Assembly: GCA_020073205.1 (NCBI GenBank)
Contig: JAIQFR010000022.1
Location: 1 to 47,788, forward strand
Direction: 5' to 3'
Length of the DNA: 47,788 bases
From: Terriglobia bacterium
GTDB taxonomy: Bacteria; Acidobacteriota; Polarisedimenticolia; Polarisedimenticolales; JAIQFR01
Both the position numbers and the translations under genes were made by a program. Positions 18,970 to 27,531 of this stretch are shown one piece after another; position 1 is the stretch's first letter, and every line of letters begins with the position of its first letter. Below the pieces are notes generated by a model. That model searched no databases. It saw nothing but the letters and a program-made list of their open reading frames with translations, and was not told the origin of the DNA.

Positions 18970-19278
18970 ATGGTACGACGTGCGAGGTTCTGGTTGATGG
19001 CGCTGTTGGTGGGGGTCGCGGTCGGCTCAGCCGGTCTCGCGCTCGCCATCCCGAACTGCTGGGAGATTTGCGACTACGGACAGGGCTACGTCATGTGTTC
19101 CTACGACGGGGGCTGCGTCGGTGCGACCCAGGTATGCATGAACGGGCAGGGGTACTGCCAGTTCACCTGCTGGGACGGGTCGGTCTACTACATGATCTGC
19201 CACAAAGACTGCCCCACCGGCGGCGGCGGCTCCCCCGTGTTCAGGAAGCCGAACATCGAGCAGGCGCCTTCGGATTGA
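18970..19278 (+). CDS. Small exported cysteine-rich protein (9 Cys)
   Basis: 102 residues from an ATG preceded by AGGAGGG. A clear signal peptide ends at 'LALA' near residue 26. The mature chain of about 76 residues holds nine cysteines at 30, 34, 43, 49, 56, 63, 67, 77 and 81. They are arranged as CxxxC, then spaced singles, then CxxxC and CxxxC, with many Gly and Tyr and a Gly-rich stretch followed by a Pro-containing tail. The odd number of cysteines allows four disulfides plus one free thiol, or metal binding. I do not recognise the family. It follows the propeller gene and faces a CPBP protease/lipoprotein pair. Possible roles are a disulfide-knotted toxin or signal, a structural peptide or a metal scavenger; none is shown. 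Confidence 0.75.
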   Translation: MVRRARFWLMALLVGVAVGSAGLALAIPNCWEICDYGQGYVMCSYDGGCVGATQVCMNGQGYCQFTCWDGSVYYMICHKDCPTGGGGSPVFRKPNIEQAPSD

Positions 19279-19335
19279 TCCCCTTCAGAGGCGGCGGAAG
19301 ACGCCGAGCGGGTCCCTTTCGGAGCTAGCGCTCGC

Positions 19336-19357
19336 GCGGCCGGGAGGATCGGGCCGC
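19336..19357. terminator. Weak hairpin between convergent genes
   Basis: GCGGCC, a 10-base loop, then GGCCGC form a 6-base stem between the stop codons of the Cys-rich peptide gene and the convergent CPBP gene. There is no T-run, so termination is only a suggestion. Confidence 0.25.
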
Positions 19358-19370
19358 CGGACTCCGGTCT

Positions 19371-20315
19371 TCAGCCGCCCGACCGGATCCGGGATAGGAG
19401 GACCGGCAGGCCGACCGCCAGCACGAGCGCGATGGCCCAGCGGGCCCAGGCAGGCGCCGGGATGATCTCAGGCCAAGTGCGTCCGTGCCCTCCATGGCGG
19501 TCGGCTTCGCCGGCCACTCGGGTGAGCTTCAAGGCTCGACGGGCCCCCGCGAACGCGAGGGCCGCAGACCCCACCAGCCATACGGCGAAGTAGGCGGCTT
19601 CGATCGCCCTGCCCCGAAAGACGTTGAGCCACGCCTGCCCTACCGCCAGGAAATCGTACGCGAGGTGCACACCGACAGCGGCTGCGAGGCTGCCCGTGGC
19701 TTCGTAGAGCCGCGAGATGATCCATCCGCCGGCGGCCAGAGACGCCAGCAGCGCCAGATCGAGGGAGGATGCCGTGCGGCCCGGCGTCGAGTGATAGAAG
19801 GCGAACAAGACGGGGATCGTGACGAGGGTCGGCCACCCGCCGAGGCAACGGCGAAGCCGATCCTGGCTTGCCCTGAACACCACCTCCTCGGCAAGGACGC
19901 CGAACGGCAGAGTCCATGCGAACCGCAACAGGGCGCCGGGCGCTCCCAGTCCTCTGCGGGCGAATTCCGACGCATCGAGACCGGGGACGAGGAAGCGCAA
20001 CGCGAGCGCCATGACGCCGAGGAGAAGGATCGCCTCCGAGCAGCGGGTCGCGACGAATCGACGATCGGCTCGCGCGGGACCCGCGCCCCTCCGGTGCAGG
20101 CGGAGGCCGTTCAGGAGGTAAACGACGCCCACGACCACCGCAAGCTCCGCGAACGCTGCCAAGAGGTACCCCCTCGGCGTCCCGCGGAGCAGCACCGAGA
20201 TCGGCGCCTCGATACGGCCGACGCCGACGCCGTAGGCGGTGACGAGGATCGCGGCCTCGGCGCAGAGAAGGGCCGCCGGGAAACCGTTCGAAGCCCGTGC
20301 GGAACCCTTGCTCAT
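19371..20315 (-). CDS. Second CPBP-family intramembrane protease
   Basis: 314 residues with about eight hydrophobic segments. Active-site motifs: 'EEVVFRASQDRLRR' (EExxxR), 'FAFYHSTPG' (FxxxH), and 'HLAYDFLAVG' in the HxxxD/N position. The start ATG overlaps the stop codon of the upstream lipoprotein gene by one base (TGATG), so translation should be coupled. Apart from the shared motifs it is not similar to the CPBP protein at 15.7-16.4 kb, so the two look like distant relatives rather than a recent duplication. It lies convergent to the nine-Cys peptide gene. The substrate could be a membrane peptide or the coupled lipoprotein's partner, but this is not determined. Confidence 0.85.
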   Translation of the reverse strand: MSKGSARASNGFPAALLCAEAAILVTAYGVGVGRIEAPISVLLRGTPRGYLLAAFAELAVVVGVVYLLNGLRLHRRGAGPARADRRFVATRCSEAILLLGVMALALRFLVPGLDASEFARRGLGAPGALLRFAWTLPFGVLAEEVVFRASQDRLRRCLGGWPTLVTIPVLFAFYHSTPGRTASSLDLALLASLAAGGWIISRLYEATGSLAAAVGVHLAYDFLAVGQAWLNVFRGRAIEAAYFAVWLVGSAALAFAGARRALKLTRVAGEADRHGGHGRTWPEIIPAPAWARWAIALVLAVGLPVLLSRIRSGG

Positions 20316-21370
20316 CAGGGCTCTCGATCGCGGCGGTAGGTCGCCAGGGCGAGCATCGCTCGAAGCGTGGTGAAGACACGGCCGGAGGAACCGCCGGTTC
20401 CACGCGCCTCGCTCCAACCGCCGTAGTGATCCTGCCCCGCGAGGAGCGTCCTCACCCCCGGCTCCAACGACTCTCTCCGCGCCTCCCCTTCCGGCGCGAG
20501 CGAACCGAGCAGGTTCGCGAGGGTCAGCGTGCTGTCCTCCAACTCGGAATCTCCGAGGAGGCGGACGCCTTCCTCGACGAGGCCCCGGCGCATCCGGTCG
20601 ACCTTGGGATCGCCACCGGGAGCACCGCCCGTCGACTCGCGAAGATCGCGTAGCGCGTCGAGGGCGAGGACCACCAGATTGGCCCGCGCGACGGAGGACT
20701 GAGGACGCCCGACACGAAGCAGCGCCTCCTTGCCGATCCGAAGGACCAGGCCGTTCCCCAGCGGAGGATCGATCCCCGATACGAGAACGGCCCGTGCTGC
20801 CCACGATTCGTCGGCCAGCAGGCGGAACGACTGCTCCCCCGTGTAGAGGTTGGCGGGAAGCCACCCGTCGCCGTCGAGGCCCGACACGAGCACGCGCGCC
20901 AAACCGACATCGCGGCTCAGCCAAGCGAGGATCGCGTAGGTGTCGAGCGCGATGCCGCCCGGCGACGGCGAGCGGCGCAGGTTGTAGATTCCGAAAGCGC
21001 GCCACGAGGGGACGAGCGCCGTGGTCAGAGCCTCCGCTCTTTCGAAGAGGACGGCCGCCGGGCCCGGCGCGACGCCGGTCTCCTTGAGCATCCGGACGAT
21101 GAAGTACGCGTCGAGGAGGCGGTACGTGACCTCGTACCCCTCGAGCGGAGAAGACAGGCGCTCGTCGGTGTAGACGTATCGGAGGTAAGGATCGTCGAAC
21201 GAGTTGCCGTGGTACGCGGACGCGACGAACCCCAAGCCCGACCGGACGGCGGCGTCGATAGTCGTCCGATCCGGCCGCGGGCTGCGACAGGCGGCGAGCG
21301 GCCACGACATCGCGGCGATCAAAACCAAGGACAGTCCCCCGGAGATCCTTGACGGTCTACGGCGGGACAC
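20315..21370 (-). CDS. Lipoprotein with predicted alpha/alpha-toroid-like repeats, function unknown
   Basis: 351 residues from a GTG at 21370. An ATG at 21436 would add 22 residues, has a fair AAGGCGGG site and cannot be excluded. The signal peptide has a good lipobox, 'PLAAC'. The mature chain is helical, with recurring patterns such as 'YEVTYRLLDAYFIVRMLKE', 'ALDTYAILAWLSRD', 'ARANLVVLALDALRDL' and 'DHYGGWSEARG' followed by 'GRVFTTLRAMLALATYR'. The last pattern resembles the Gly-Gly-Trp plus helix units of prenyltransferase/terpene-cyclase toroids and of LanC-like folds, but no catalytic DxDD, zinc ligands or similar motif is visible. It is translationally coupled to the CPBP gene. The fold is an inference; treat the product as hypothetical. 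Confidence 0.72.
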   Translation of the reverse strand: MSRRRPSRISGGLSLVLIAAMSWPLAACRSPRPDRTTIDAAVRSGLGFVASAYHGNSFDDPYLRYVYTDERLSSPLEGYEVTYRLLDAYFIVRMLKETGVAPGPAAVLFERAEALTTALVPSWRAFGIYNLRRSPSPGGIALDTYAILAWLSRDVGLARVLVSGLDGDGWLPANLYTGEQSFRLLADESWAARAVLVSGIDPPLGNGLVLRIGKEALLRVGRPQSSVARANLVVLALDALRDLRESTGGAPGGDPKVDRMRRGLVEEGVRLLGDSELEDSTLTLANLLGSLAPEGEARRESLEPGVRTLLAGQDHYGGWSEARGTGGSSGRVFTTLRAMLALATYRRDREP

Positions 21371-21538
21371 GTTCGAACCGCCGCACCGGTAAGGCGGGGT
21401 TCCGCGCCGAGCCCATGTTCGCGGTGGTCGGTTCATCCCGCCTTGATGCTACTCCCGAATCGAGGTGCTCCGTCCCTTCCTCGCCAGGCGACATTCCGTG
21501 TGGCGGCCCACGATCGGTCGAGATAGGCTCACCATGTC

Positions 21539-22126
21539 ATGAGGCGAATCTGGCCGAGCCTGCTGGCCACTGCGGTGAGCGGTTCCGTGGCGCTCGCGGG
21601 CGGCCCGGGCGCGAGTCTCGTCGGCAAGCCGTCGCCGGAGTGGCCCGTCCTGCGCTGGGTTCAGGGGGGACCCCTCAGCCTCTCGGACCTTCGCGGCAAG
21701 GTCGTCCTCGTCCGGTTCTTCATGGACGCCGATTGCCCGTACTGCTCCGCCACCGCCCCCGCTCTCAACGCGCTCTACCGGGAATTCGGCTCGCGAGGCC
21801 TGGTGGTGGTCGGCATGTACACCCCGAAGCCGCGACCCACGCCCACGACCGTCGAGGAGGTGAGCCGATACGTCGCGGCGTACGGGTTCCTGTTCCCGGT
21901 GGCGATCGACGATGAGTGGAGCGCGTTGCGCCGCCTCTGGCTCGACCGGGTCCCGGACGCCGAGTTCACGTCGGCGTCGCTGCTCATCGACCGGGAGGGG
22001 ATCGTTCGCCACGTGCACCCGGGCGGTTCGTTCGCGGCGAACTCGAAGGACGCGAAGGCGCGGGCGGAGTACGCGGCGATGCGCGCCGCCGTGGTGTCGG
22101 CGCTGGGGGGCCGCGGCGAGGATTGA
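21539..22126 (+). CDS. Exported TlpA/redoxin-like thioredoxin-fold protein
   Basis: 195 residues with a short Sec signal peptide (residues 1-21, ending 'ALAGG'). 'GKPSPEWPVLRW' and 'LSLSDLRGKVVLVRFF' are the usual AhpC/TSA-redoxin start, followed by a C-P-Y-C active site (Cys66, Cys69) in 'DADCPYCSATAP' and 'VVVGMYTPKP'. 'ASLLIDREGIVRHVHPGG' gives the second half of the fold. It probably acts as a periplasmic thiol-disulfide reductant or oxidoreductase. The stop codon is directly followed by the ATG of the amidase gene with no spacer, so the two are an operon and may be coupled; no shared pathway is obvious. Confidence 0.87.
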   Translation: MRRIWPSLLATAVSGSVALAGGPGASLVGKPSPEWPVLRWVQGGPLSLSDLRGKVVLVRFFMDADCPYCSATAPALNALYREFGSRGLVVVGMYTPKPRPTPTTVEEVSRYVAAYGFLFPVAIDDEWSALRRLWLDRVPDAEFTSASLLIDREGIVRHVHPGGSFAANSKDAKARAEYAAMRAAVVSALGGRGED

Positions 22127-23734
22127 ATGCCGGATCGTCGTGAGTTCCTGAAGACGGGCCTGATCGGTGCGGCCGCCGTCGCCGCGTCCTCTCGACTCGA
22201 GCTCGGGGCGCAGGCGCCCGCGCCGGTTCCGGCGTTCGAGCTCGAGGAGTTCACCTTGGCGGAGCTCGGTGCCGGGCTCGCGTCCGGGCGATTCACGTCG
22301 CAGCAGCTGGTGCAGGCGTATTCGCAGCGGATTGCCGACATCGACCGGCAGGGCCCGACGCTCCGTGCCGTCCTCGAGATGAACCCGGACGCGATGGCCC
22401 TCGCTCTCAAGGCCGACGAGGAGCGGAAGGCCGGAGGGGCGCTTAGGCCCCTCCACGGCATTCCGGTGCTGGTCAAGGACAACGTCGCGACCGCCGACCG
22501 GATGTCGACCTCGGCGGGGTCGCTCGCGCTCGCGGACGCGAGGTCTCCGAAGGACTCGTTCGTCGCGGCGCAGCTGCGCAGGGCGGGAGCGATCCTGCTC
22601 GGGAAGACCAATCTGAGCGAGTGGGCGAACCTCCGCTCCACGCACTCCTCGAGCGGCTGGAGCGGGCGGGGCGGCCAGACGCGCTGCCCCTACGCGCTCG
22701 ATCGCAGTCCCTCGGGGTCGAGCTCCGGCTCGGGGGCGGCGGTCAGCGCGAGCGAGTGCCCGGTGGCGATCGGCTCGGAGACGGACGGCTCGATCGTTTC
22801 GCCCGCGTGCGCGAACGGCCTGGTCGGGATCAAGCCCACGGTCGGGCTCGTCGGCCGCACGGGAATCGTCCCCATCTCCCACACGCAGGACACCGCCGGC
22901 CCGATGGCGCGCACGGTCGCCGACGCCGCGGTTCTTCTCTCGGCGATCGCGGGGGCCGATCCGGACGATGCCGCGGCGAGAGGATCCGCCGGCAAGACGC
23001 AGGACTACGTCCAGGCGCTCGATCCGGGAGGGCTGAAGGGCGCCCGCCTCGGCGTCGTGCGCAAGTACGCGGGCGAGAGCCGCGCGGTGGACGCGCTGTT
23101 CGACGACGCGCTCCAGGTGCTCCGGGGGGCGGGGGCGGAGATCGTCGACCCGGTCGAGATCGGGGGCCTGGGCCAGTTCGAGGCGCAGGAGCTGATGGTT
23201 CTCCTGTACGAGTTCAAGGCCGGACTGGACGCGTACTTCCGGTGGTTCGGGCCGAGCTCTCCCCTCAAGTCGCTGGCCGACGCCATCGAGTTCAACGAGC
23301 GGCACGCCGAGCGGGAGATGCCGTACTTCGGGCAGGAGCTGTTCCAGCAAGCGCAGGAAAAGGGTCCGCTGTCCACGCCGGAGTATCTGAAGGCGCTCTC
23401 GCAATGCCGGCGGCAGTCGCGCGAGGAAGGGATCGACGGCGCCTCGCGCAAGCACCGGCTGGATGCGCTGATCTGCCCGACGGGGACGGCCGCGTGGCCC
23501 ATCGACCTCGTGAACGGCGACGGCGGCTACCTTAGCTCGTCGACCCTCGCGGCCGTGGCCGGGTATCCGCACGTGACGCTGCCGATGGGATACGTGTTCG
23601 GGCTGCCGGTGGGCATCTCGTTCTTCGGGCGCGCCTGGGCCGAGGCGACGCTGATCAGGCTCGCGTACGCCTTCGAGCAGCGGACCAGGTTCCGGAAGGC
23701 GCCGAAGTTCCTCCCGACGGCCGAGGTGAAGTAG
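22127..23734 (+). CDS. Tat-exported amidase-signature-family enzyme
   Basis: 535 residues. The N-terminus has a twin-arginine motif 'DRREFLKTG' followed by a hydrophobic stretch, so the folded enzyme is probably exported by Tat. Amidase-signature catalytic residues are present: Lys117 in 'PVLVKDNVAT', the cis-Ser near Ser199 in 'PSGSSSGSGAAV', and the nucleophile Ser222 in 'GSETDGSIVSPA'. 'GRTGIVPISHTQDTAGPMAR' and 'GLPVGISFFG' also match the family. It is not GatA: there are no gatB or gatC neighbours and the enzyme is exported, so it likely hydrolyses a small amide or peptide-like substrate in the periplasm. The ATG immediately follows the redoxin stop codon. Confidence 0.92.
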   Translation: MPDRREFLKTGLIGAAAVAASSRLELGAQAPAPVPAFELEEFTLAELGAGLASGRFTSQQLVQAYSQRIADIDRQGPTLRAVLEMNPDAMALALKADEERKAGGALRPLHGIPVLVKDNVATADRMSTSAGSLALADARSPKDSFVAAQLRRAGAILLGKTNLSEWANLRSTHSSSGWSGRGGQTRCPYALDRSPSGSSSGSGAAVSASECPVAIGSETDGSIVSPACANGLVGIKPTVGLVGRTGIVPISHTQDTAGPMARTVADAAVLLSAIAGADPDDAAARGSAGKTQDYVQALDPGGLKGARLGVVRKYAGESRAVDALFDDALQVLRGAGAEIVDPVEIGGLGQFEAQELMVLLYEFKAGLDAYFRWFGPSSPLKSLADAIEFNERHAEREMPYFGQELFQQAQEKGPLSTPEYLKALSQCRRQSREEGIDGASRKHRLDALICPTGTAAWPIDLVNGDGGYLSSSTLAAVAGYPHVTLPMGYVFGLPVGISFFGRAWAEATLIRLAYAFEQRTRFRKAPKFLPTAEVK

Positions 23735-23794
23735 GCGCGAAGACGTCGGCGACCGCTGCTACGTTCCTCCACCCGGTCTAGAATCGGGCGCACC

Positions 23795-26731
23795 ATGGGT
23801 GCGCCGGAGGATCGGGGACGCGGCATCGGGAACCTCGCGGCTCGGGCCGCCCTCGCGGGGCTCGCGGGGCTGCTGGCCGCGCTCGCCGCGGGAAGCGCGA
23901 GCGCGGGGGTCGTCTTCGCGCGGCGCTTCGACGCGTCGAACGGTCTCAGCGTCAGCTACTGCTCGAACGTCCTCCAGGACGCTCATGGCTTCCTCTGGAT
24001 CGGCACGCCGGGCGGGGTGTTTCGGTACGACGGGCAGGCGTTCCGGCTCGTCATTCCGTTGAACGCGACTCCGATCGGAGGCACCGCTTCCGAGTCGATG
24101 ATCCTGAGGGACGCCGATGGACGCCTCTGGCGGGCCGCGGGGGATGCCGCTTCCCCTCTCGAAGGGCCCGACGGCCGTCCGGCGGACGGAGTCCGGTTCG
24201 CGACCTTCACGGGAGACGGGGCCCTCTGGGCGATGTTCGATCGCCGCCTCGAGAGGCTCGCCCCCGGCGGAGTCTGGCAGCCCGTCGATCTAGAGCCCGG
24301 ACCCGAGATCGGACTTCTGTTCGCCGACCGGGGGGAGACCGTGCTCGCCGTCACGGATGATGCGTTGCTCCGGATCACCCCTGGCGGGCGGACGACGACC
24401 CTCGCGCGCGCGGCGGATCCCGTGGCCGTGCGGTCGCTCGCGGACGGATCGATCGTCTTCGGCTGCGCCGACGGCAGCGTCCACCTCTGGGCCGCGGGGA
24501 AGGACAAGGCGCTGTTCCACGAGCCCCACCGGCTGATCGACGTCGTGCGCCGGGGCGAGACGTTCTGGGCGGCCTACGACTCCGGCATCGTGGCGGAGCG
24601 CGACGGGGCACCGCCCGAGTGGGTCACGCCGGCGATCGGGGCCGAGGGGGGCGGTCCCCTTCTCGTGGACCGCGAGGGCAGCCTGTGGGTGGCGACGCCG
24701 TTCGGCCTCGTGCAGATGCCCGAGCCGGACACGCGCATGGCGGAGGAAACGGGAGGGGGCCGCAGCTTCGCCGTCACGCAGGATGCGCTCTGGCACGCCC
24801 TGTGGGGAGGCTTGCACCGGACGCCGCGCGGCCCCGCGAGCGCTTCGTGGCAGCGCGTGCCGTCGGGGAGCATCTACCCGCCGTGCGTCGACGCCGAGGG
24901 GCGCGTCTGGCAGGCGGGGGACGACCTGTTCCGAGTGTGGGACGCGCGCGGCGGGATGCACGCGGTCCGCGCGCCGGGACTGCGGGGGAACTGGCGCTGC
25001 TCGGCGAGCGACGACGGCTCGATCTGGATTCCGACCAACCTGGGAGTCTTCCGCCTCGAGGCGGGGGACGACGCCCCGCGTCTCGTGGTGCGCTCGATCC
25101 CCGGCGAGGATCGCGGCACCCCGCGCGGCTACCGCGCCTTCGAGTCGCCGGGCGGAGATCTCTTCGTCGCGCGGGGGGACCGGGTCTGCCGCGCCGCCGT
25201 GCGCCAGGTCGAGGGCGACGGCCGACCCGAGTGGACCTGCCAGGAGGTACCGGGCGCAGGTTCGTGGGAGGGCTTCGCCGCCATGCCGAGCGGAGACACG
25301 TGGGCCGCCGTGGGCGGCCGGGGGTTCTTCCGCCATCGCGGCGGACGTTGGGAGCCGATCCCCGGCTCCGCTCGTCTCGCCTCTCAGTGGACCTCGTCGA
25401 TCACGCGCAACGCGGACGGCACGGCGTGGCTGACGGGATGCGGCTACGCGGTGCGTGCGGCGGAGCGGCCGGGGGAGCCCGACGGGTGGGAGATCGTCGA
25501 GCAACCCGGCGCCTGGCAAGGCGTGTGGAAGACCCGGGTCGCCGACGCGATCGAGGATTCGGACGGCGGGGTCTGGCTCTCGGTCGACATCGGCGTGCTC
25601 GAGGTTCCCGCCGGCGTGCGGCGCGCTGCCGTGCCCCCTCCTGCGGTGGCGCTGGCCGAGGCTTCGATCGACGGGCGCCCGTTGCCGGTCGCGGAGGCCT
25701 TGCGGCTGCCGCACCACCGGAACCGGCTCGAGCTGCGCTTCGCCGCCGCGAGCTACCGGGACCCGTCGCTGCTGCGGTACCGGTCGCGACTCCGCCCGGA
25801 CGAGCCGTGGTCGCCACCCACCGCCAACCCGCTCTTCAGGTTCGTCGACGTCGCCCCGGGAGAGTACCGCGTCGAGGTCGAGGCGACGCTCGACGGCGTG
25901 CGGTGGTCGCCCCAGCCGGCGCTCTTCTCCTTCTCCGTCGGCCGACCGTGGTACCTGGAGCCGTGGGTGTTCCTCGCGGCGCTCGCCGCCGCGGCCGGGG
26001 CCGCGTACGCGGTGCACCGCACGCGCATCGCCGTCCTCGTGCGCCTGGAGCGCCAGAGGGCCCGCATCGCGATGGACCTTCACGACGAGCTCGGCTCGGG
26101 GCTCGGCACCATCGGCATCCTCGCCGGCGTCGCCGCGCGTCCCGGCGTCGATGCCGAACGGCGCTGGGCGCTGGTCGAGAGGATCGGCCACGTCTCGCGC
26201 CAACTCGGAGACTCCCTCACCGACATGGTGCGGACGCTCAGACCCGGGGCGGCGAACACCGCGTCGCTCGCCGCGCACCTCCGCGAGCGCGGCGAGGCGA
26301 TGTTCCCGGGGCCGGAGCCGCGGCTCGAGGTCGACCTACCCGATCCGGTTCCCGTCGTGCCGCTCTCGCTGGCCGTTCGCCGCAACGTCGCTCTGCTCGG
26401 GCTCGAAGTGCTGCACAACGCGGCGACGCACGCGGGGGCGCGGAAGGTGACGCTCTCGCTCGTGCCGGGCCGGCGCTTCTGGACGCTCTCCGTGAGCGAC
26501 GACGGGCGCGGGCTCGGCGAGGCGGGACCGCCGGCGCCCGGCCACGGGTCGGGCCTCGACGGGATGCGGTGGCGGGCCGAAGCGATCGGGGCGCGGCTCG
26601 AGATCGCGGCGGACCCGAGCCGAGGCACGCGGGTCCGTCTCGAGTTCGAGCCGGATTCGGTCGAGCGCGACATCCCGGAACGGGGAAAGCGTCAACGGAC
26701 GGCGGGACGGAGCAGGGGCAGCGCCGGCTGA
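23795..26731 (+). CDS. Sensor histidine kinase with exported beta-propeller and Y_Y_Y domain (HisKA_3 type)
   Basis: 978 residues. The signal peptide ends near residue 38 ('GSASA'). Residues about 40-610 are a periplasmic two-component-regulator propeller made of repeats such as 'DAHGFLWIGTPGGVFRYDG', 'DADGRLWRAAGD' and 'DREGSLWVATPFGLVQM'. About 630-710 is the Y_Y_Y domain ('FAAASYRDPSLLRYRSRL', 'PGEYRVEVEATLDG'). A transmembrane helix follows at about 727-745, then HisKA_3 'MDLHDELGSGLGT' with phospho-acceptor His763, and HATPase_c with 'EVLHNAATHAGA' and 'VSDDGRGLGE'. It should sense an extracytoplasmic ligand and phosphorylate a NarL/LuxR-type response regulator, which is not encoded next to it. 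The downstream gene is a convergent TIR gene, so the kinase is an orphan within this window. Confidence 0.9.
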   Translation: MGAPEDRGRGIGNLAARAALAGLAGLLAALAAGSASAGVVFARRFDASNGLSVSYCSNVLQDAHGFLWIGTPGGVFRYDGQAFRLVIPLNATPIGGTASESMILRDADGRLWRAAGDAASPLEGPDGRPADGVRFATFTGDGALWAMFDRRLERLAPGGVWQPVDLEPGPEIGLLFADRGETVLAVTDDALLRITPGGRTTTLARAADPVAVRSLADGSIVFGCADGSVHLWAAGKDKALFHEPHRLIDVVRRGETFWAAYDSGIVAERDGAPPEWVTPAIGAEGGGPLLVDREGSLWVATPFGLVQMPEPDTRMAEETGGGRSFAVTQDALWHALWGGLHRTPRGPASASWQRVPSGSIYPPCVDAEGRVWQAGDDLFRVWDARGGMHAVRAPGLRGNWRCSASDDGSIWIPTNLGVFRLEAGDDAPRLVVRSIPGEDRGTPRGYRAFESPGGDLFVARGDRVCRAAVRQVEGDGRPEWTCQEVPGAGSWEGFAAMPSGDTWAAVGGRGFFRHRGGRWEPIPGSARLASQWTSSITRNADGTAWLTGCGYAVRAAERPGEPDGWEIVEQPGAWQGVWKTRVADAIEDSDGGVWLSVDIGVLEVPAGVRRAAVPPPAVALAEASIDGRPLPVAEALRLPHHRNRLELRFAAASYRDPSLLRYRSRLRPDEPWSPPTANPLFRFVDVAPGEYRVEVEATLDGVRWSPQPALFSFSVGRPWYLEPWVFLAALAAAAGAAYAVHRTRIAVLVRLERQRARIAMDLHDELGSGLGTIGILAGVAARPGVDAERRWALVERIGHVSRQLGDSLTDMVRTLRPGAANTASLAAHLRERGEAMFPGPEPRLEVDLPDPVPVVPLSLAVRRNVALLGLEVLHNAATHAGARKVTLSLVPGRRFWTLSVSDDGRGLGEAGPPAPGHGSGLDGMRWRAEAIGARLEIAADPSRGTRVRLEFEPDSVERDIPERGKRQRTAGRSRGSAG

Positions 26732-26819
26732 GCCAGGAGAGCCCTGAGCGTGGCGTGAACGGGATCGGCGGCGGAGTGCGAGCCGCCACGAGTCCGGCGC
26801 TCCGCGTCGTCGTGGGGTC

Positions 26820-27326
26820 TCACGAGCCGTTCATGCCGCGAACTTCCCCGTCGCGCGGTGGGCGCGTGCTGCGGAGCGCGTCCGAGCGTTGTCCCGCGGC
26901 CTCGATCTCCCACCGGAATCTCTCGAGGCGATCGTCCCAATCGTAGGCGGGGAACTCCACGCCTTCCGGGACGACCGGCTTGCCTCCGCGGCAGGGCGAC
27001 GGCTCGCCATTCGCGTCCTTCATGTGATGGATGTAGATGCCGACGAGGCCGTTCTTCCGCTCGATGGACTTCTCGATCTGGTACTTCACCCAGGGGCGCT
27101 CCGCGGTCTCCCGTCCGATCAGGACGACCGTGACCGAGGTGCCCCTGAGGTGCCGGAGGATCATGCGCGCGATGCCGTCCTTGCCCGACCTCTTGGCCTC
27201 CGCGTATTCCGAGCGATCGAAGAAGCCGGCCGCCCCCGCTCCCGCGGCGACATGGGCGTTCCGAACCTGGTTCGCTCGCCAGATGTCGTTCGTGTAGTGG
27301 AAGCTGAAGAAGACTCGCCGTGCCAT
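26820..27326 (-). CDS. TIR-like (DUF1863/ThsB-type) domain protein
   Basis: 168 residues from the second of two tandem ATGs, chosen because GAGGAG lies 5 bases before it and only 2 before the first. The N-terminus 'RRVFFSFHYTNDIWRANQVR' and 'GFFDRSEYAEAKRSG', then 'TSVTVVLIGRETAERPWVKY' and 'GLVGIYIHHMKD', match the TIR-like family that includes ThsB of the Thoeris anti-phage system. In ThsB-like sequences I remember, 'WVxYE' carries the Glu thought to be catalytic. Here the position is Gln83, with Glu85 two residues later. The conserved 'YDWDDRLERFRWEIE' near residue 128 is also family-like. The protein should be cytosolic, and may make or sense an NAD-derived signal. No ThsA-like effector (SIR2/SLOG) is encoded in the window. 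Confidence 0.82.
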   Translation of the reverse strand: MARRVFFSFHYTNDIWRANQVRNAHVAAGAGAAGFFDRSEYAEAKRSGKDGIARMILRHLRGTSVTVVLIGRETAERPWVKYQIEKSIERKNGLVGIYIHHMKDANGEPSPCRGGKPVVPEGVEFPAYDWDDRLERFRWEIEAAGQRSDALRSTRPPRDGEVRGMNGS

Positions 27327-27502
27327 CATCTCTCCTCGGTGCGGAGTGCCTGGAGCCATGCGGCGCCGATGGCCGCCGCCAGCGGCCGATGAAGCCCCCC
27401 CGACCCGGGCGTGCGCGGCCGGTCACGGAGCGATCGGAGCGTTGCATGGGACGATCCGTGAACCAGGGCCGTTCCTCCGAGTCCTGCGGCTCGTGGATTT
27501 GA

Positions 27503-27531
27503 ATGATACGTCGTATGTATTGACCTTGCAA
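27503..27531 (-). promoter_or_regulatory. Promoter candidate for the TIR gene with overlapping inverted repeat
   Basis: Read on the minus strand: TTGCAA (27531-27526), a 17-base spacer, then TATCAT (27508-27503), a good sigma-70-like pair in a locally AT-rich stretch. An ATACG-T-CGTAT inverted repeat (27506-27516) overlaps the -10 element, where a repressor could block polymerase. The start codon is about 170 bases further on, implying a long untranslated leader. Confidence 0.5.

Noticed and set aside
19371-20315. Reading the second CPBP gene as a duplicate of the one at 15.7-16.4 kb
   Set aside because: Only the active-site motifs agree; lengths, helices and context differ.
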